Shown here: positions 36,315 through 45,417 of the stretch, in pieces
Numbering within the stretch: the first letter of the stretch is position 1
How the letters are laid out: each line of letters begins with the position of its first letter
Source: Bacteroides pyogenes
GTDB lineage: Bacteria; Bacteroidota; Bacteroidia; Bacteroidales; Bacteroidaceae
Assembly: GCF_014196225.1 (NCBI RefSeq)
Contig: NZ_JACIDI010000003.1
Coordinates: forward strand, 124,001-188,000
DNA length: 64,000 bases
Reading direction: 5' to 3'
Program-made: the position numbers and the translations under genes
Notes under the pieces: model-generated
Told to the model about the DNA's origin: nothing
Databases searched by the model: none
What the model saw: the letters and a program-made list of their open reading frames with translations, nothing else

Positions 36315-39300
36315 TCAGTTGCCTTCCCGTAGCTTACGGATATATTCGGTAGGCAAGTATCCGAAATATTTCTTGAAGCTGGTGGCGAAATAAGAGGGAG
36401 TGTTGAAACCTACCATTGTGCTGACTTCAGCTACCGTATATCTGCCGTCTTTGAGTAACTTTGTCGCTTCGTTGAACCGTATCTTGCGGATGAAATCGAT
36501 AGTCGATTCGCCTGTGATGGCTTTCATCTTCAGGTGAAGGTTGGAGCGACTCATGTTCATTTCGCGGGCAAACTCGTCGGTTGAAAAAGAGGCGTTGTCC
36601 ATGTTTTTCTCCACGATAGACACGGCACGTTTTAGCAGCGCTTCGTCCATAGCGTTGAAAGTGATTTTTTCCGGTTCTACTTCGAGAGATTTGGAATATC
36701 GTTCGATCATTCGGTGACGTGTGCGCATCATATTCTGTATCTTAGTTGTCAGTACAGAGAGCGAGAAGGGTTTAGGAATATAGTCGTCGGCTCCTACCTG
36801 CAATCCTTCCATTTGGTGTTTTATATCGGTTTTGGCAGAGAGGATAATTACCGGTATGTGGCAGGTACGAATATTTTGTTTCACGTTCTTGCACAGCTTG
36901 ATTCCATCCATTACAGGCATCATCACGTCGGTCACAATCACATCCGCTTCGTTTTCTTTTAGAATCTCCAGCGCCTTTTCACCGTTCTCGGCCTCCAAAG
37001 TGTTGAACAGCTCCGCAAGTCCGCTCGTCAGGTAATGCCTGATTTCCTGATTATCTTCTACGATGAGGATGGTTCCCCGCTTTTTATCGCGTGATTCCAC
37101 CGCTTCGGTTGTTTCCGTTTCTGTGTCGATGAAGTACATTTCTTTTGAATTGGTGGAGTATACCTGCTCTTCTTCCGGATTCTCTTCGTCGGCCAATTCC
37201 GATACGGCATATACTGCTATCGATTGCGGCAGGCGCACGGAAAAACAGCTTCCTTTGCCTTCTTCACTTTCCAGTTCGATACGTCCGTGGTGTAATTCTA
37301 CCAGACGTTGTACCAAAGACAAACCGATGCCGCTGCCAACATATTCGTTTTCCACCTGATAAAAACGTTCGAATATCTTCCCTTGCTTGTTGATGGGGAT
37401 GCCGATCCCCGTATCGCTGACTTGGAGTAGCAGCCATCCGTTGTCTTCTTTCAGGGTGACGGTGATGCTCTGTCCGTTTCCTGTATATTTGAAAGCGTTG
37501 GACAAGAGATTGTTCAGTATAAGTTCCAGGTAATTCGGGTCGAAAAGCATCTCTTTCTCTTCCAGTTCGGAATGTAGTGAGTACGCAATATTCTTATGGC
37601 GAGCCAACTTGTCGTAATATCGGAAATTTTCGGAAATGAGGCAGTGAGCATTCCCTTTTTTCACTTTGAGTTCGAATACACCCAGCTCAGCGCGGCGGTA
37701 GTCCATCAACTGATTCACCAGATGAAGCAGACGGTTTGCGTTTCGCCCGATATATTCGAGTTGGTTGCGTGTCCATCGGTCGCTGATTCTGTTGATAATC
37801 TCCTGTAACGGAGCCAGAATCAAGGTGAGCGGCGTACGCAATTCGTGAGAAATATTGATGAAGAATCGCATCTTCATTTGATTAATTTCCTCTTGGTGTT
37901 CCTTGTCTCTCCGTTCCATTTCCAACTCTGCGGCCATACTCTTGCGCATCCAGAAAAAGCGGAAAACGAATGTGAGAAAAGCTATGAAAGCAATGAGAAA
38001 CAACAGGAGAGCCCACCACGTCTTATACCATACCGGAAGAACGATAATTTCCAAAGTAGTAGGTGTTGTATTCCATTTGCCGTCGCTATTGGCAGCTTTT
38101 ACATGGAAGTGATACGTGCCTTGCCGCAGGTTGGAGTATGATACCGTACGTTTATCTGTCAGGTAATACCATTCTTTATCATATCCTTCCAATTGGTAGG
38201 CAAACGTATTGTGTTGTCCGGAGATATAATTGGATACGACGAACTCGAGTGAAAAAGCCGTTTGCGATGATTTCAAAGTGATACGTTTCGTTTCGCTGAT
38301 GTTTTTGGTCAGGATACCGGTTTCATCATCGGGACGAACGGTTTTGTTGAACAACTGTAATCGTGTAATGACTACCGGAGGTGCATAAGGATTGTCGAGC
38401 AGCAACTCCGGGCGGAAAGTTGTAATGCCTTCGATACCGCCGAAATACATCTGTCCCGTGGAAGTACGGCAATAAGAAGACGTAAACTGATTGCTCTGAA
38501 GTCCGTCCGATTCGGTAAAGTTGCGAAATTTTTCCGTTTCCGGATGAAAACAGGCAATTCCCCGGTTCGTACTTAACCATATCTGTCCCAAAGAATCTTC
38601 TAAGATACCGTATACGACATTGTTGGGCAATCCTTTTGCAGTGGTGTAGCGGTTGATCTTCTTCTTTTTCTCATTGAAACAATAGACTCCTTCCCGTGTA
38701 CCGATCCAAAAGATACCGTTGGAAGATTCGTAAATGCAGTTCACAAACGCTTCAGTAATGGATGATTTTGGGAAGACCGATTCTCTTTGCAATTCGCCTT
38801 TGTGCTGAGTGTAGACCGAAATTCCTTCCTCTCCTCCAATCCACAAACGTTTTTCGGAATCGCGGAACAATGTAGTAATCCGTTTGGCGGTAAACAAAGT
38901 TCCATTTTTCTCTTTTTCAACGGTTGTGAAAGATTGCTTGCGTGGTTCGAATCGCACAAGCGCGCCTAATGTTCCGAGCCATAATCCGCCTTCTTCATCG
39001 GGAAGAATGGCATATACATTTTCATTTATCAGTTCGCTGTTTTTTTGGTCAAAGTGCTCTACCTTGCCGGTGGAGCGATGAAGAATATTCAATCCTCCGG
39101 CATGTGTTCCTATGTATACCAGTCCGTCGGGTTCATCCAGATAAACGGCCTTGATATTGTTGGAACCCATACCTCTTTCCCGTTCGCTTTCTTGCAGGGT
39201 GTAATGTGTGAATTGCCCGTTAGCTGTGTTGTATAGGTTTAATCCTCCATCGTTTGTACCGATCCATAGATTCTTATCCTTGTCTTCGACGATGCAGCTC

Positions 39301-40373
39301 ACCACATTATCGCTGAGCGAATTTTTGTAGGGTATACGACGTATATTTTTAAAGCGGTTCCTGATAGGGTGGTAGTAGTTCAGACCACCGAAGTAAGTAC
39401 CCAGCCACATGCCTCCTTGCGAATCCATGAATATGCTACGTACAGAACGTTGCGACAGGCTTCCGTTTTCCGTCGGGCTGCTACCGTAGGATATAAACGA
39501 ATCGGTTCCTTCTTGAAAAATATTCAAATCATTCAGTGTACCTATCCAGAGCCGGTTTTGTCCGTCGAGTGCCAGAGAGCGGATATAATTCGAACTGATG
39601 CTTTTTGAATCGGATGCGGAATGGAGATAATTTTTAGCCTTTTTTGTTTTTGGATTGATGAGAAAAAGTCCATGTCCTTCGGTGGCGACCCATACTTGTG
39701 TAGGAGATTGCTGTAGTACAGCTTGAATCTGTTTGTCGTCGAGTGCTGGGGTTACTTTCTGAAGAGTACGTTCCGACACGGAATAGCAGAAAAGTCCTTT
39801 ATTGAAGGTTCCGATATAAATGTGGTTTCCCGATCTGTACAAGGTGGAAACGGGTAATTCACGCATTTGTCGGTTAAGTGGGGCTGCGGTGAATACAGAT
39901 GATTTTACATCGAAAAGAGTAAGCCCTTCGGAAGTGTTGATAAGCAGTTGGTCGGGAGTGATTTCAGCAATGGCGTTGACGGAAATGTGTCCGCTCTTTT
40001 TCTGATAAAAGAAGTTCTTAAATTGATCTTTTTCTTCGTCATAACATGATAAACCGTCGCGTGTTCCTATCCAGATACGCCCCCGACTGTCTGCTTTGAC
40101 TATTCTTGAGATATCGTTTGGTATGCTGTTGGGATTCGATTCATCATGTCGGTATACAGTAAAGGCATAGCCGTCGTATTTGTTTACTCCGTCGTATGTG
40201 GCAAACCACATGTTGCCTCGCTTGTCTTGGTCTATCGAGAACACTGTACTTTGCGACAGTCCTTCGTTAATCGATATATGAGAAAAAGTAATCTGATCCG
40301 AAGCGGCAAAAGTAAAATTTGCTCCGACACATAAGAAGAGCAGGTAGAAAATGATATCTTTGAGGCTGAACAT
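36315..40373 (-). CDS. Hybrid two-component system regulator of the PUL
   Basis: This 1352-residue one-protein sensor and regulator has a signal sequence, then 14 or so Reg_prop/two-bladed-propeller repeats (for example MWFATYDGVNKYDGYAF, IWIGTRDGLSCYD, LWIGTNDGGLNLY), a Y_Y_Y domain (about 690-780), and one membrane helix (WWALLLFLIAFIAFLTFVF). The cytoplasmic part has HisKA with FFINISHELRTPLTLIL, a HATPase with LNNLLSNAFKYT and GSGIGLSLV, a receiver with ILIVEDNQEIRHYL and VTDVMMPVMDG, and an AraC helix-turn-helix at the end (FSTDEFAREMNMSRSNLHLK). It senses an oligosaccharide in the periplasm and activates the lyase/SusCD operon downstream. Counterpart, from memory: BT4663. Confidence 0.95.
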   Translation of the reverse strand: MFSLKDIIFYLLFLCVGANFTFAASDQITFSHISINEGLSQSTVFSIDQDKRGNMWFATYDGVNKYDGYAFTVYRHDESNPNSIPNDISRIVKADSRGRIWIGTRDGLSCYDEEKDQFKNFFYQKKSGHISVNAIAEITPDQLLINTSEGLTLFDVKSSVFTAAPLNRQMRELPVSTLYRSGNHIYIGTFNKGLFCYSVSERTLQKVTPALDDKQIQAVLQQSPTQVWVATEGHGLFLINPKTKKAKNYLHSASDSKSISSNYIRSLALDGQNRLWIGTLNDLNIFQEGTDSFISYGSSPTENGSLSQRSVRSIFMDSQGGMWLGTYFGGLNYYHPIRNRFKNIRRIPYKNSLSDNVVSCIVEDKDKNLWIGTNDGGLNLYNTANGQFTHYTLQESERERGMGSNNIKAVYLDEPDGLVYIGTHAGGLNILHRSTGKVEHFDQKNSELINENVYAILPDEEGGLWLGTLGALVRFEPRKQSFTTVEKEKNGTLFTAKRITTLFRDSEKRLWIGGEEGISVYTQHKGELQRESVFPKSSITEAFVNCIYESSNGIFWIGTREGVYCFNEKKKKINRYTTAKGLPNNVVYGILEDSLGQIWLSTNRGIACFHPETEKFRNFTESDGLQSNQFTSSYCRTSTGQMYFGGIEGITTFRPELLLDNPYAPPVVITRLQLFNKTVRPDDETGILTKNISETKRITLKSSQTAFSLEFVVSNYISGQHNTFAYQLEGYDKEWYYLTDKRTVSYSNLRQGTYHFHVKAANSDGKWNTTPTTLEIIVLPVWYKTWWALLLFLIAFIAFLTFVFRFFWMRKSMAAELEMERRDKEHQEEINQMKMRFFINISHELRTPLTLILAPLQEIINRISDRWTRNQLEYIGRNANRLLHLVNQLMDYRRAELGVFELKVKKGNAHCLISENFRYYDKLARHKNIAYSLHSELEEKEMLFDPNYLELILNNLLSNAFKYTGNGQSITVTLKEDNGWLLLQVSDTGIGIPINKQGKIFERFYQVENEYVGSGIGLSLVQRLVELHHGRIELESEEGKGSCFSVRLPQSIAVYAVSELADEENPEEEQVYSTNSKEMYFIDTETETTEAVESRDKKRGTILIVEDNQEIRHYLTSGLAELFNTLEAENGEKALEILKENEADVIVTDVMMPVMDGIKLCKNVKQNIRTCHIPVIILSAKTDIKHQMEGLQVGADDYIPKPFSLSVLTTKIQNMMRTRHRMIERYSKSLEVEPEKITFNAMDEALLKRAVSIVEKNMDNASFSTDEFAREMNMSRSNLHLKMKAITGESTIDFIRKIRFNEATKLLKDGRYTVAEVSTMVGFNTPSYFATSFKKYFGYLPTEYIRKLREGN

Positions 40374-40403
40374 TAATTAAGTTCTAAACAATTAAATTTG
40401 CCT

Positions 40404-40411
40404 CAAAGATA
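40404..40411 (-). promoter_or_regulatory. Candidate -7 element of the hybrid regulator gene
   Basis: On the - strand this reads TATCTTTG (TAnnTTTG), 31 bp before the regulator start. No good -33 TTTG is seen at 19-21 bp. Confidence 0.45.
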
Positions 40412-40463
40412 ATCATATCTTTTTAATACCCGGTGATATAGAATGAAAAACTGTATGTTTTTC

Positions 40464-41834
40464 TTATTTGGATAAGTCGCCTATCTGATTCAGACTCTTT
40501 TGTATGTCTTCATCAGAAAGTGAGTAATTGATCAGATCGCCCGAGAGATATTTGTCGTAAGAAGCCATGTCGATAAGCCCGTGTCCGGAGAGATTGAAAA
40601 GGATGACTTTTTCTTCTCCCGTTTCTTTGCATTTGTTTGCTTCGCGGATGGCGGATGCAATGGCGTGGCAAGATTCCGGAGCCGGAATAATTCCTTCCAT
40701 CTGGGCAAACAGGTATCCGGCTTCGAATGATTCCAATTGAGGAATATCGGTAGCTTCCATCAGACCGTCTTTCAGCAATTGAGAAACAATAACGCCTGCG
40801 CCGTGATAACGGAGACCACCGGCATGAACATGAGCCGGAGAAAAGTTATGTCCCAATGTGAACATCGGAAGTAAAGGAGTATATCCGGCTTCATCACCGA
40901 AATCGTATTGGAATTTTCCTCTTGTCAGTTTAGGGCAGGAAGCAGGTTCTGCTGCGATGAATCGGGTCTTTTTGCCGTTCAGGATGTTGTGTCTCATGAA
41001 GGGGAAAGAGATTCCGCCAAAGTTTGAACCGCCGCCGAAACATCCGATCACCATATCCGGATATTCGCCTGCCATCTCCATTTGTTTTTCGGCTTCCAAG
41101 CCGATTACTGTTTGATGCAGGGTGACGTGGCTGAGTACCGATCCCAGTGTGTATTTGCAATTGGGAGTGACACGTGCCAATTCGATGGCTTCCGAGATAG
41201 CTGTTCCCAGTGACCCCTGATAATTGGGATGAGCAGTCAGAATGTTTTTGCCCGCGCGTGTAGACATGGAAGGCGACGGAGTGACTTGCGCTCCGAAAGT
41301 TTGCATGATGCTGCGGCGGTAGGGTTTTTGCTCATAACTGATTTTTACTTGATAAACGGCTGCTTCCAAACCGAATACTTTAGCTGCATAGGAGAGGGCG
41401 GCTCCCCATTGTCCGGCTCCTGTTTCGGTGGTGATGTTTGTCACCCCTTCTTGTTTGCAGTAATAAGCCTGTGCCAATGCCGAGTTCAGTTTGTGTGAAC
41501 CGATGGGGCTGACACTTTCATTTTTAAAATAGATATGCGCAGGAGTGCCAAGTGCTTTTTCCAATCCATAAGCACGTACGAGTGGGGTGCTGCGATAATA
41601 TTTGTACATTTCACGCACTTCTTCAGGAATTTCAATCCAGGCATCAGTCTGATTCAGTTCCTGACGGCACAGCTCTTCGGCGAAGATGGGATACATATCT
41701 TCAGCCTTCAACGGTTGTTTGGTTGTCGGATGCAACGGAGGCATCGGCTTGTTTACCATGTCGGCTTGTATATTATACCAGTAATGCGGAATTTCTTCTT
41801 CAGGCAGAATATACCTTTTTTTCTTGTCACTCAT
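40464..41834 (-). CDS. TrpB2-type tryptophan synthase beta-like enzyme
   Basis: This 456-residue PLP enzyme is longer than canonical TrpB (about 400) and carries the TrpB2-specific N-terminus (PEEEIPHYWYNI, PLHPTTKQP). The PLP lysine is in SPIGSHKLNSALAQAYY (about 118); ETGAGQWGAALSYAA (about 142) and the glycine-rich phosphate loop CFGGGSNFGG (about 265) follow. TrpB2 makes tryptophan from indole and serine, usually without TrpA, and is often an indole-salvage enzyme. No other trp gene is nearby. The adjacent serine dehydratase gene may be coincidental. Confidence 0.92.
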   Translation of the reverse strand: MSDKKKRYILPEEEIPHYWYNIQADMVNKPMPPLHPTTKQPLKAEDMYPIFAEELCRQELNQTDAWIEIPEEVREMYKYYRSTPLVRAYGLEKALGTPAHIYFKNESVSPIGSHKLNSALAQAYYCKQEGVTNITTETGAGQWGAALSYAAKVFGLEAAVYQVKISYEQKPYRRSIMQTFGAQVTPSPSMSTRAGKNILTAHPNYQGSLGTAISEAIELARVTPNCKYTLGSVLSHVTLHQTVIGLEAEKQMEMAGEYPDMVIGCFGGGSNFGGISFPFMRHNILNGKKTRFIAAEPASCPKLTRGKFQYDFGDEAGYTPLLPMFTLGHNFSPAHVHAGGLRYHGAGVIVSQLLKDGLMEATDIPQLESFEAGYLFAQMEGIIPAPESCHAIASAIREANKCKETGEEKVILFNLSGHGLIDMASYDKYLSGDLINYSLSDEDIQKSLNQIGDLSK

Positions 41835-41865
41835 AGCTAATCTTTGTTTTTCTAAAATTTGCCGT

Positions 41866-41873
41866 CAAAATTA
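41866..41873 (-). promoter_or_regulatory. Candidate -7 element of the trpB2 gene
   Basis: On the - strand this reads TAATTTTG (TAnnTTTG), 32 bp before the start codon, in a 139-bp divergent intergenic region. Confidence 0.45.
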
Positions 41874-41938
41874 GACAAAAAAAATAAGAATCAGATAGTT
41901 TTATGATTAAAGAATAGGTTTTGTTACTTGATTTTTGC

Positions 41939-41946
41939 TATTTTTG
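41939..41946 (+). promoter_or_regulatory. Candidate -7 element of the DUF4738-like gene
   Basis: TATTTTTG matches TAnnTTTG and lies 27 bp before the ATG at 41974. TTTG at 41920-41923 is close to, but shorter than, normal -33 spacing. Confidence 0.45.
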
Positions 41947-41973
41947 CGTTTGATATCAATACATAGAGTCAGG

Positions 41974-42525
41974 ATGAAAAAGGTTATTTGCATACTTGGT
42001 TTGTCGTTGTCGTTTATTGCGGCGGCTTGTAGCAGTAAAGGAGGAAGTGCTAAGGAAATCTCGAACATTACAGGAATGGATTCTGTAGATGCCGACGGAT
42101 TGCAGCGTATGCAGGTTTCTACGGTCGAGACCCGGATTAACTTCAAAGATAAAGAATATCGTTCGGTGGTTTCGCGTATGCCCGACGAAACTCTTCCGCA
42201 TGTAACCAATGACATGGGAGACATTTATGTAGACAATAAGATTACGTTGAAGCTGACGCGAAGTGGTGAAACGGTGTTGAACAAGACATTTACAAAAGCT
42301 GATTTTGCGTCTGTAGTTGAGCTCGATTTTTTGAAAAAATCTATTCTGGAAGGACTTGTATTCGATAAAACAACTTCGCATGGCATTGTTTATGCCGCCA
42401 GTGTCTGCTACCCTCAGACCGATTTATATGTCCCGCTTGCCATTATTGTTACTTCTGATGGCAGGATAAGTATTGAAAGGGTCGAATCGCTGGAGGAAGA
42501 TTATGATGAAAAAACGGGAGAATGA
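41974..42525 (+). CDS. DUF4738-like lipoprotein
   Basis: This 183-residue lipoprotein starts MKKVICILGLSLSFIAAACS, with lipobox AAAC. The mature part has GMDSVDADGLQRMQVSTVET (about 43), LPHVTNDMGDIYVDN and FTKADFASVVELDFLKKS, a pattern I associate with the DUF4738 family of Bacteroidales. No enzymatic motif is seen. An ATG at 41974 is chosen over an upstream frame opening at 41935 because it gives the signal peptide. It is divergent from trpB2. A 9-bp inverted repeat spans its stop codon. Confidence 0.72.
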   Translation: MKKVICILGLSLSFIAAACSSKGGSAKEISNITGMDSVDADGLQRMQVSTVETRINFKDKEYRSVVSRMPDETLPHVTNDMGDIYVDNKITLKLTRSGETVLNKTFTKADFASVVELDFLKKSILEGLVFDKTTSHGIVYAASVCYPQTDLYVPLAIIVTSDGRISIERVESLEEDYDEKTGE

Positions 42526-42539
42526 TATTATCTCCCGTT
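42513..42539. terminator. Hairpin at the end of the DUF4738-like gene
   Basis: AACGGGAGA (42513-42521) pairs with TCTCCCGTT (42531-42539) around a 9-nt loop that contains the TGA stop. No T-run follows, so intrinsic termination is uncertain. Confidence 0.4.
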
Positions 42540-42636
42540 GAGAATGAGAATAGAGTAATGTTGTTGTCGCTAATCTCCACGGATTTCGCTGGCAAGAGTT
42601 TTTATTCCCTGCCTGTTTTTGATTGAAACAATATTA

Positions 42637-42971
42637 CTACCGGATAGTAATTTCCGGATAGTGTTTCTGTATTACTTGCAGCATCTGTTCTACATCGAAC
42701 ATTTTTCCGTCTATCTCAAAGAAGTTGTGAAACATTTGTCCGCTGGCATAGTGCACAATAATATATCTTGCTGTTCTTCTTTTTGTGTACTTACGTTCTA
42801 TATTTGTGATATCCTGAAGCAAACGGCGAACTGTGCAAATAACATTACCATAAGAAAGTAATTTCTTTCATGCTTAATTGAATACAAAAAGAAAAAAATA
42901 ATAAAGGCGAACATTGCTAAACATATCCATATCCATGCGGATGGTTTGGGGCGAAATATATGTTTATCCAT
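42637..42971 (-). pseudogene. Small two-helix membrane protein gene, probably frameshifted
   Basis: From ATG 42971 one - strand frame gives a 57-residue protein, MDKHIFRPKPSAWIWICLAM and on, with two membrane helices and a TAG at 42798-42800. Overlapping it in another frame, 42637-42822 encodes QDITNIERKYTKRRTARYII then HYASGQMFHNFFEIDGKMFD and a stop, which reads like a real soluble domain but lacks a good start (TTG at best). Together they look like one protein of about 110 residues broken by a single frame change near 42800-42830. It sits 30 bp before the serine dehydratase start region on the same strand. Family not recognised. Confidence 0.5.
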
Positions 42972-43000
42972 AGGTTCTTTATTCTTTAATATATTGCAGA

Positions 43001-44209
43001 TTACATTTGCTGATAATCTTTTGCCAATCCTCCTTCACTGGTTTCTTTGTAGAGCGACGGAAGGTCATGCCCGGTCTGTTTCATAACTTGCACTACCTTG
43101 TCGAAAGAAACACGGTGCATGCCATCGGTGAAAGCCGAATAGAGATTTGCGTCCAAAGCACGGGCGGCAGCGTAAGCATTACGCTCAATACAAGGAATTT
43201 GAACCAGTCCGCATACCGGATCACAAGTCATTCCGAGATGATGCTCCAATCCCATTTCCGCAGCATATTCGATTTGTGCAGGACTGCCTCCGAACAACTG
43301 ATTCGCAGCTGCTGAAGCCATGGCGCAAGCTACGCCGACTTCTCCTTGACAGCCCACTTCGGCTCCGGAGATGGATGCGTTGTGCTTGACGATGTTTCCC
43401 ACCAAGCCCGCTGTAGCCAATGCACGCAATATGCGCATGTCACTAAACTCCCGGCTTTGTTGCAAATGATAGAGCACCGCCGGCATTACTCCGCAGGAAC
43501 CGCAAGTGGGAGCAGTGACGATTTTACCACCGGAGGCATTCTCTTCGCTTACCGCCAACGCATAGGCAAAAACGAGTCCTCGTGAACGTAGCGACTGTTT
43601 GAATCCTGTTGCACGAATATAATAGGTTGAGGCTTTGCGTCGTAGATTTAGCGGGCCGGGGAGTACTCCCTCCGCTTCCAGTCCACGATGTATGGCTTCT
43701 TTCATTGTGTTCCATACCTCAGCCAGATAATCCCAAATATCTTCCTCCTCGCATTGTTTCACATATTCCCAATAGCTTCTACCTGTTTGTTCGCACCAGC
43801 CCAATATTTCGGTCATAAGATGCATATCATATACTTCAGGGCTTTCGATAGTCGATGTTTCATTGTTTTCTGCAAGAGCGCCTCCTCCGATGCTATAAAC
43901 AGTCCAGTTTCCCAACAGCTTATGATTGGCGTTGAATGCTGCAAAAGTCATTGCATTGGGGTGAAAAGGCAGGAAAACTTTCGGTTGCCATACGATTTCT
44001 ACCGGTGCCGTAGGCTGTAATGTGTCAATGATCGCCACATCCGTCATGTGCCCTTGTCCGGTAGCGGCCAGACTTCCGTAGAGTGTAACTTTGAATGAAG
44101 CGGCGTCGGGATAACGCGTGAGAAAAGTTTCTGCAGCTTTGCGAGGTCCCATAGTGTGGCTGCTCGATGGGCCTGTTCCTATGCGATATAGTTCTTTGAT
44201 TGATTTCAT
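43001..44209 (-). CDS. sdaA: L-serine ammonia-lyase, single-chain iron-sulfur type
   Basis: This 402-residue protein fuses the beta domain (N-terminus: [17 protein letters not shown], about 11-28) and alpha domain of bacterial serine dehydratases. Cysteines for the [4Fe-4S] cluster lie in [15 protein letters not shown] (about 234), [13 protein letters not shown] (about 285) and [13 protein letters not shown] (about 330). It deaminates L-serine to pyruvate and ammonia, and oxygen sensitivity fits an anaerobe. It follows CorA by 18 bp on the same strand, so the two may share a transcript. Confidence 0.95.
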   Translation of the reverse strand: MKSIKELYRIGTGPSSSHTMGPRKAAETFLTRYPDAASFKVTLYGSLAATGQGHMTDVAIIDTLQPTAPVEIVWQPKVFLPFHPNAMTFAAFNANHKLLGNWTVYSIGGGALAENNETSTIESPEVYDMHLMTEILGWCEQTGRSYWEYVKQCEEEDIWDYLAEVWNTMKEAIHRGLEAEGVLPGPLNLRRKASTYYIRATGFKQSLRSRGLVFAYALAVSEENASGGKIVTAPTCGSCGVMPAVLYHLQQSREFSDMRILRALATAGLVGNIVKHNASISGAEVGCQGEVGVACAMASAAANQLFGGSPAQIEYAAEMGLEHHLGMTCDPVCGLVQIPCIERNAYAAARALDANLYSAFTDGMHRVSFDKVVQVMKQTGHDLPSLYKETSEGGLAKDYQQM

Positions 44210-44227
44210 ATTTTAATAGGGCGTTTG

Positions 44228-45301
44228 TTAATACCATTTCTTTTTTTTAAAGTATATGAATACAATTACTCCGATGATAAGCATTAATATCCAGGCTAAT
44301 AAATAGCCGTGTTTCCAATTGAGTTCGGGCATGTTTTCGAAATTCATCCCCCATACTCCTGCCAGAAATGTAAGCGGAATGAAAATAGTAGATACAATGG
44401 TAAGACGTTTCATTATATCGTTCATTCGCAAATCGTTGTTGGAAATATAAAGGTCGACTAAAGAAGAGAGGGTTTCTCTGCAAATTTCAATGGTTTGAAG
44501 TACAAATTGCAAATGATCGTTTACGTCATTGAAAAAAATACGATTGGCTTTATGTATAAGCAGATTTTCGGTGCGTAATAATCTAACGTATTGTTCTTTG
44601 AGCGGTAAAACCGTTTTTTTTATCATCATATATTCACGGCGAAGTGTTTGAATCTGGATTCCAATTTTATTCTCATCGGTAATATTGAGCATTTCTTCTT
44701 CCAAATCTTCAAGAGCATCCTCGATGAACGAGACTGTGGAAATATAGTTGCTCATTACACTGTTCAGAAGTACACTGAATAGATAGTCACTCTGCCGTTG
44801 CCTTATTTTGAGAATATCGTTTCGTAAAGCGTTGATTACATCGTCGAAAAAATCTGTTTCTTCTTCCAGAAAAGTCAGAATAAAATTGTTTCCTAAAATA
44901 ATGCAGACCTGTTGTTGAAGCTTTTCCTTTTCTTCTCCTTCTTGTATATCTTTATTTCCATCATTTTTTTTCTTTTCAATTTTGAATATTTTTAATATCA
45001 AGACAATATGCTTTTCGCTTTCTTCTATTTTAGTGGGATGATTTGCATTAAGAATATCTTGTAAAGTGAGAAAGTTTATCTCAAAACGTTCACAAATCTG
45101 TCGGATGGTTTCAGTATTATTCATTCCATGTACCTGCAACCAGTTAATCTGTTCTTCATCTAAAGTTGCGTCAAGTGCTTGCAGGCTGCTTCCGTTAGCT
45201 TCCTTCATTTTGATAGCGTTGTATGTGCAGAGATGAAGATGCGTAGGGGTAGTGCTTTCCCCTGTATAGATAAGCTTTTCACTCAAGAGGTTGTTGTTCA
45301 T
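44228..45301 (-). CDS. corA: CorA-family magnesium/cobalt transporter
   Basis: This 357-residue protein has the CorA architecture: an acidic cytoplasmic domain, a long helix (about 200-290, RREYMMIKKTVLPLKEQYVR), two C-terminal membrane helices and the pore signature VWGMNFENMPELNW (about 318). An unusual lysine/glutamate-rich insert (KIEKKKNDGNKDIQEGEEKE) sits near residue 110. The start at 45301 (MNNNLLSEKLIYTG) is preferred; the frame is open to 45385, but that would add a 28-residue extension without family support. Confidence 0.9.
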   Translation of the reverse strand: MNNNLLSEKLIYTGESTTPTHLHLCTYNAIKMKEANGSSLQALDATLDEEQINWLQVHGMNNTETIRQICERFEINFLTLQDILNANHPTKIEESEKHIVLILKIFKIEKKKNDGNKDIQEGEEKEKLQQQVCIILGNNFILTFLEEETDFFDDVINALRNDILKIRQRQSDYLFSVLLNSVMSNYISTVSFIEDALEDLEEEMLNITDENKIGIQIQTLRREYMMIKKTVLPLKEQYVRLLRTENLLIHKANRIFFNDVNDHLQFVLQTIEICRETLSSLVDLYISNNDLRMNDIMKRLTIVSTIFIPLTFLAGVWGMNFENMPELNWKHGYLLAWILMLIIGVIVFIYFKKKKWY

Positions 45302-45417
45302 ATTCTTTGTCAGTTTTGCAGATATTTCTTTAAATAGGAGCGAGGCTTGTTGTGTCTTACGAGCAAAGTTAGTTGTTTTCATCATCAGAACAAGGAGTTC
45401 TGATGAAATATTTCAAG

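Noticed and set aside
42619..42861. 80-codon + strand frame after the DUF4738-like gene
   Set aside because: It lies opposite the two - strand frames that look coding; it is Cys/Leu/Ile-rich without a ribosome-binding site.
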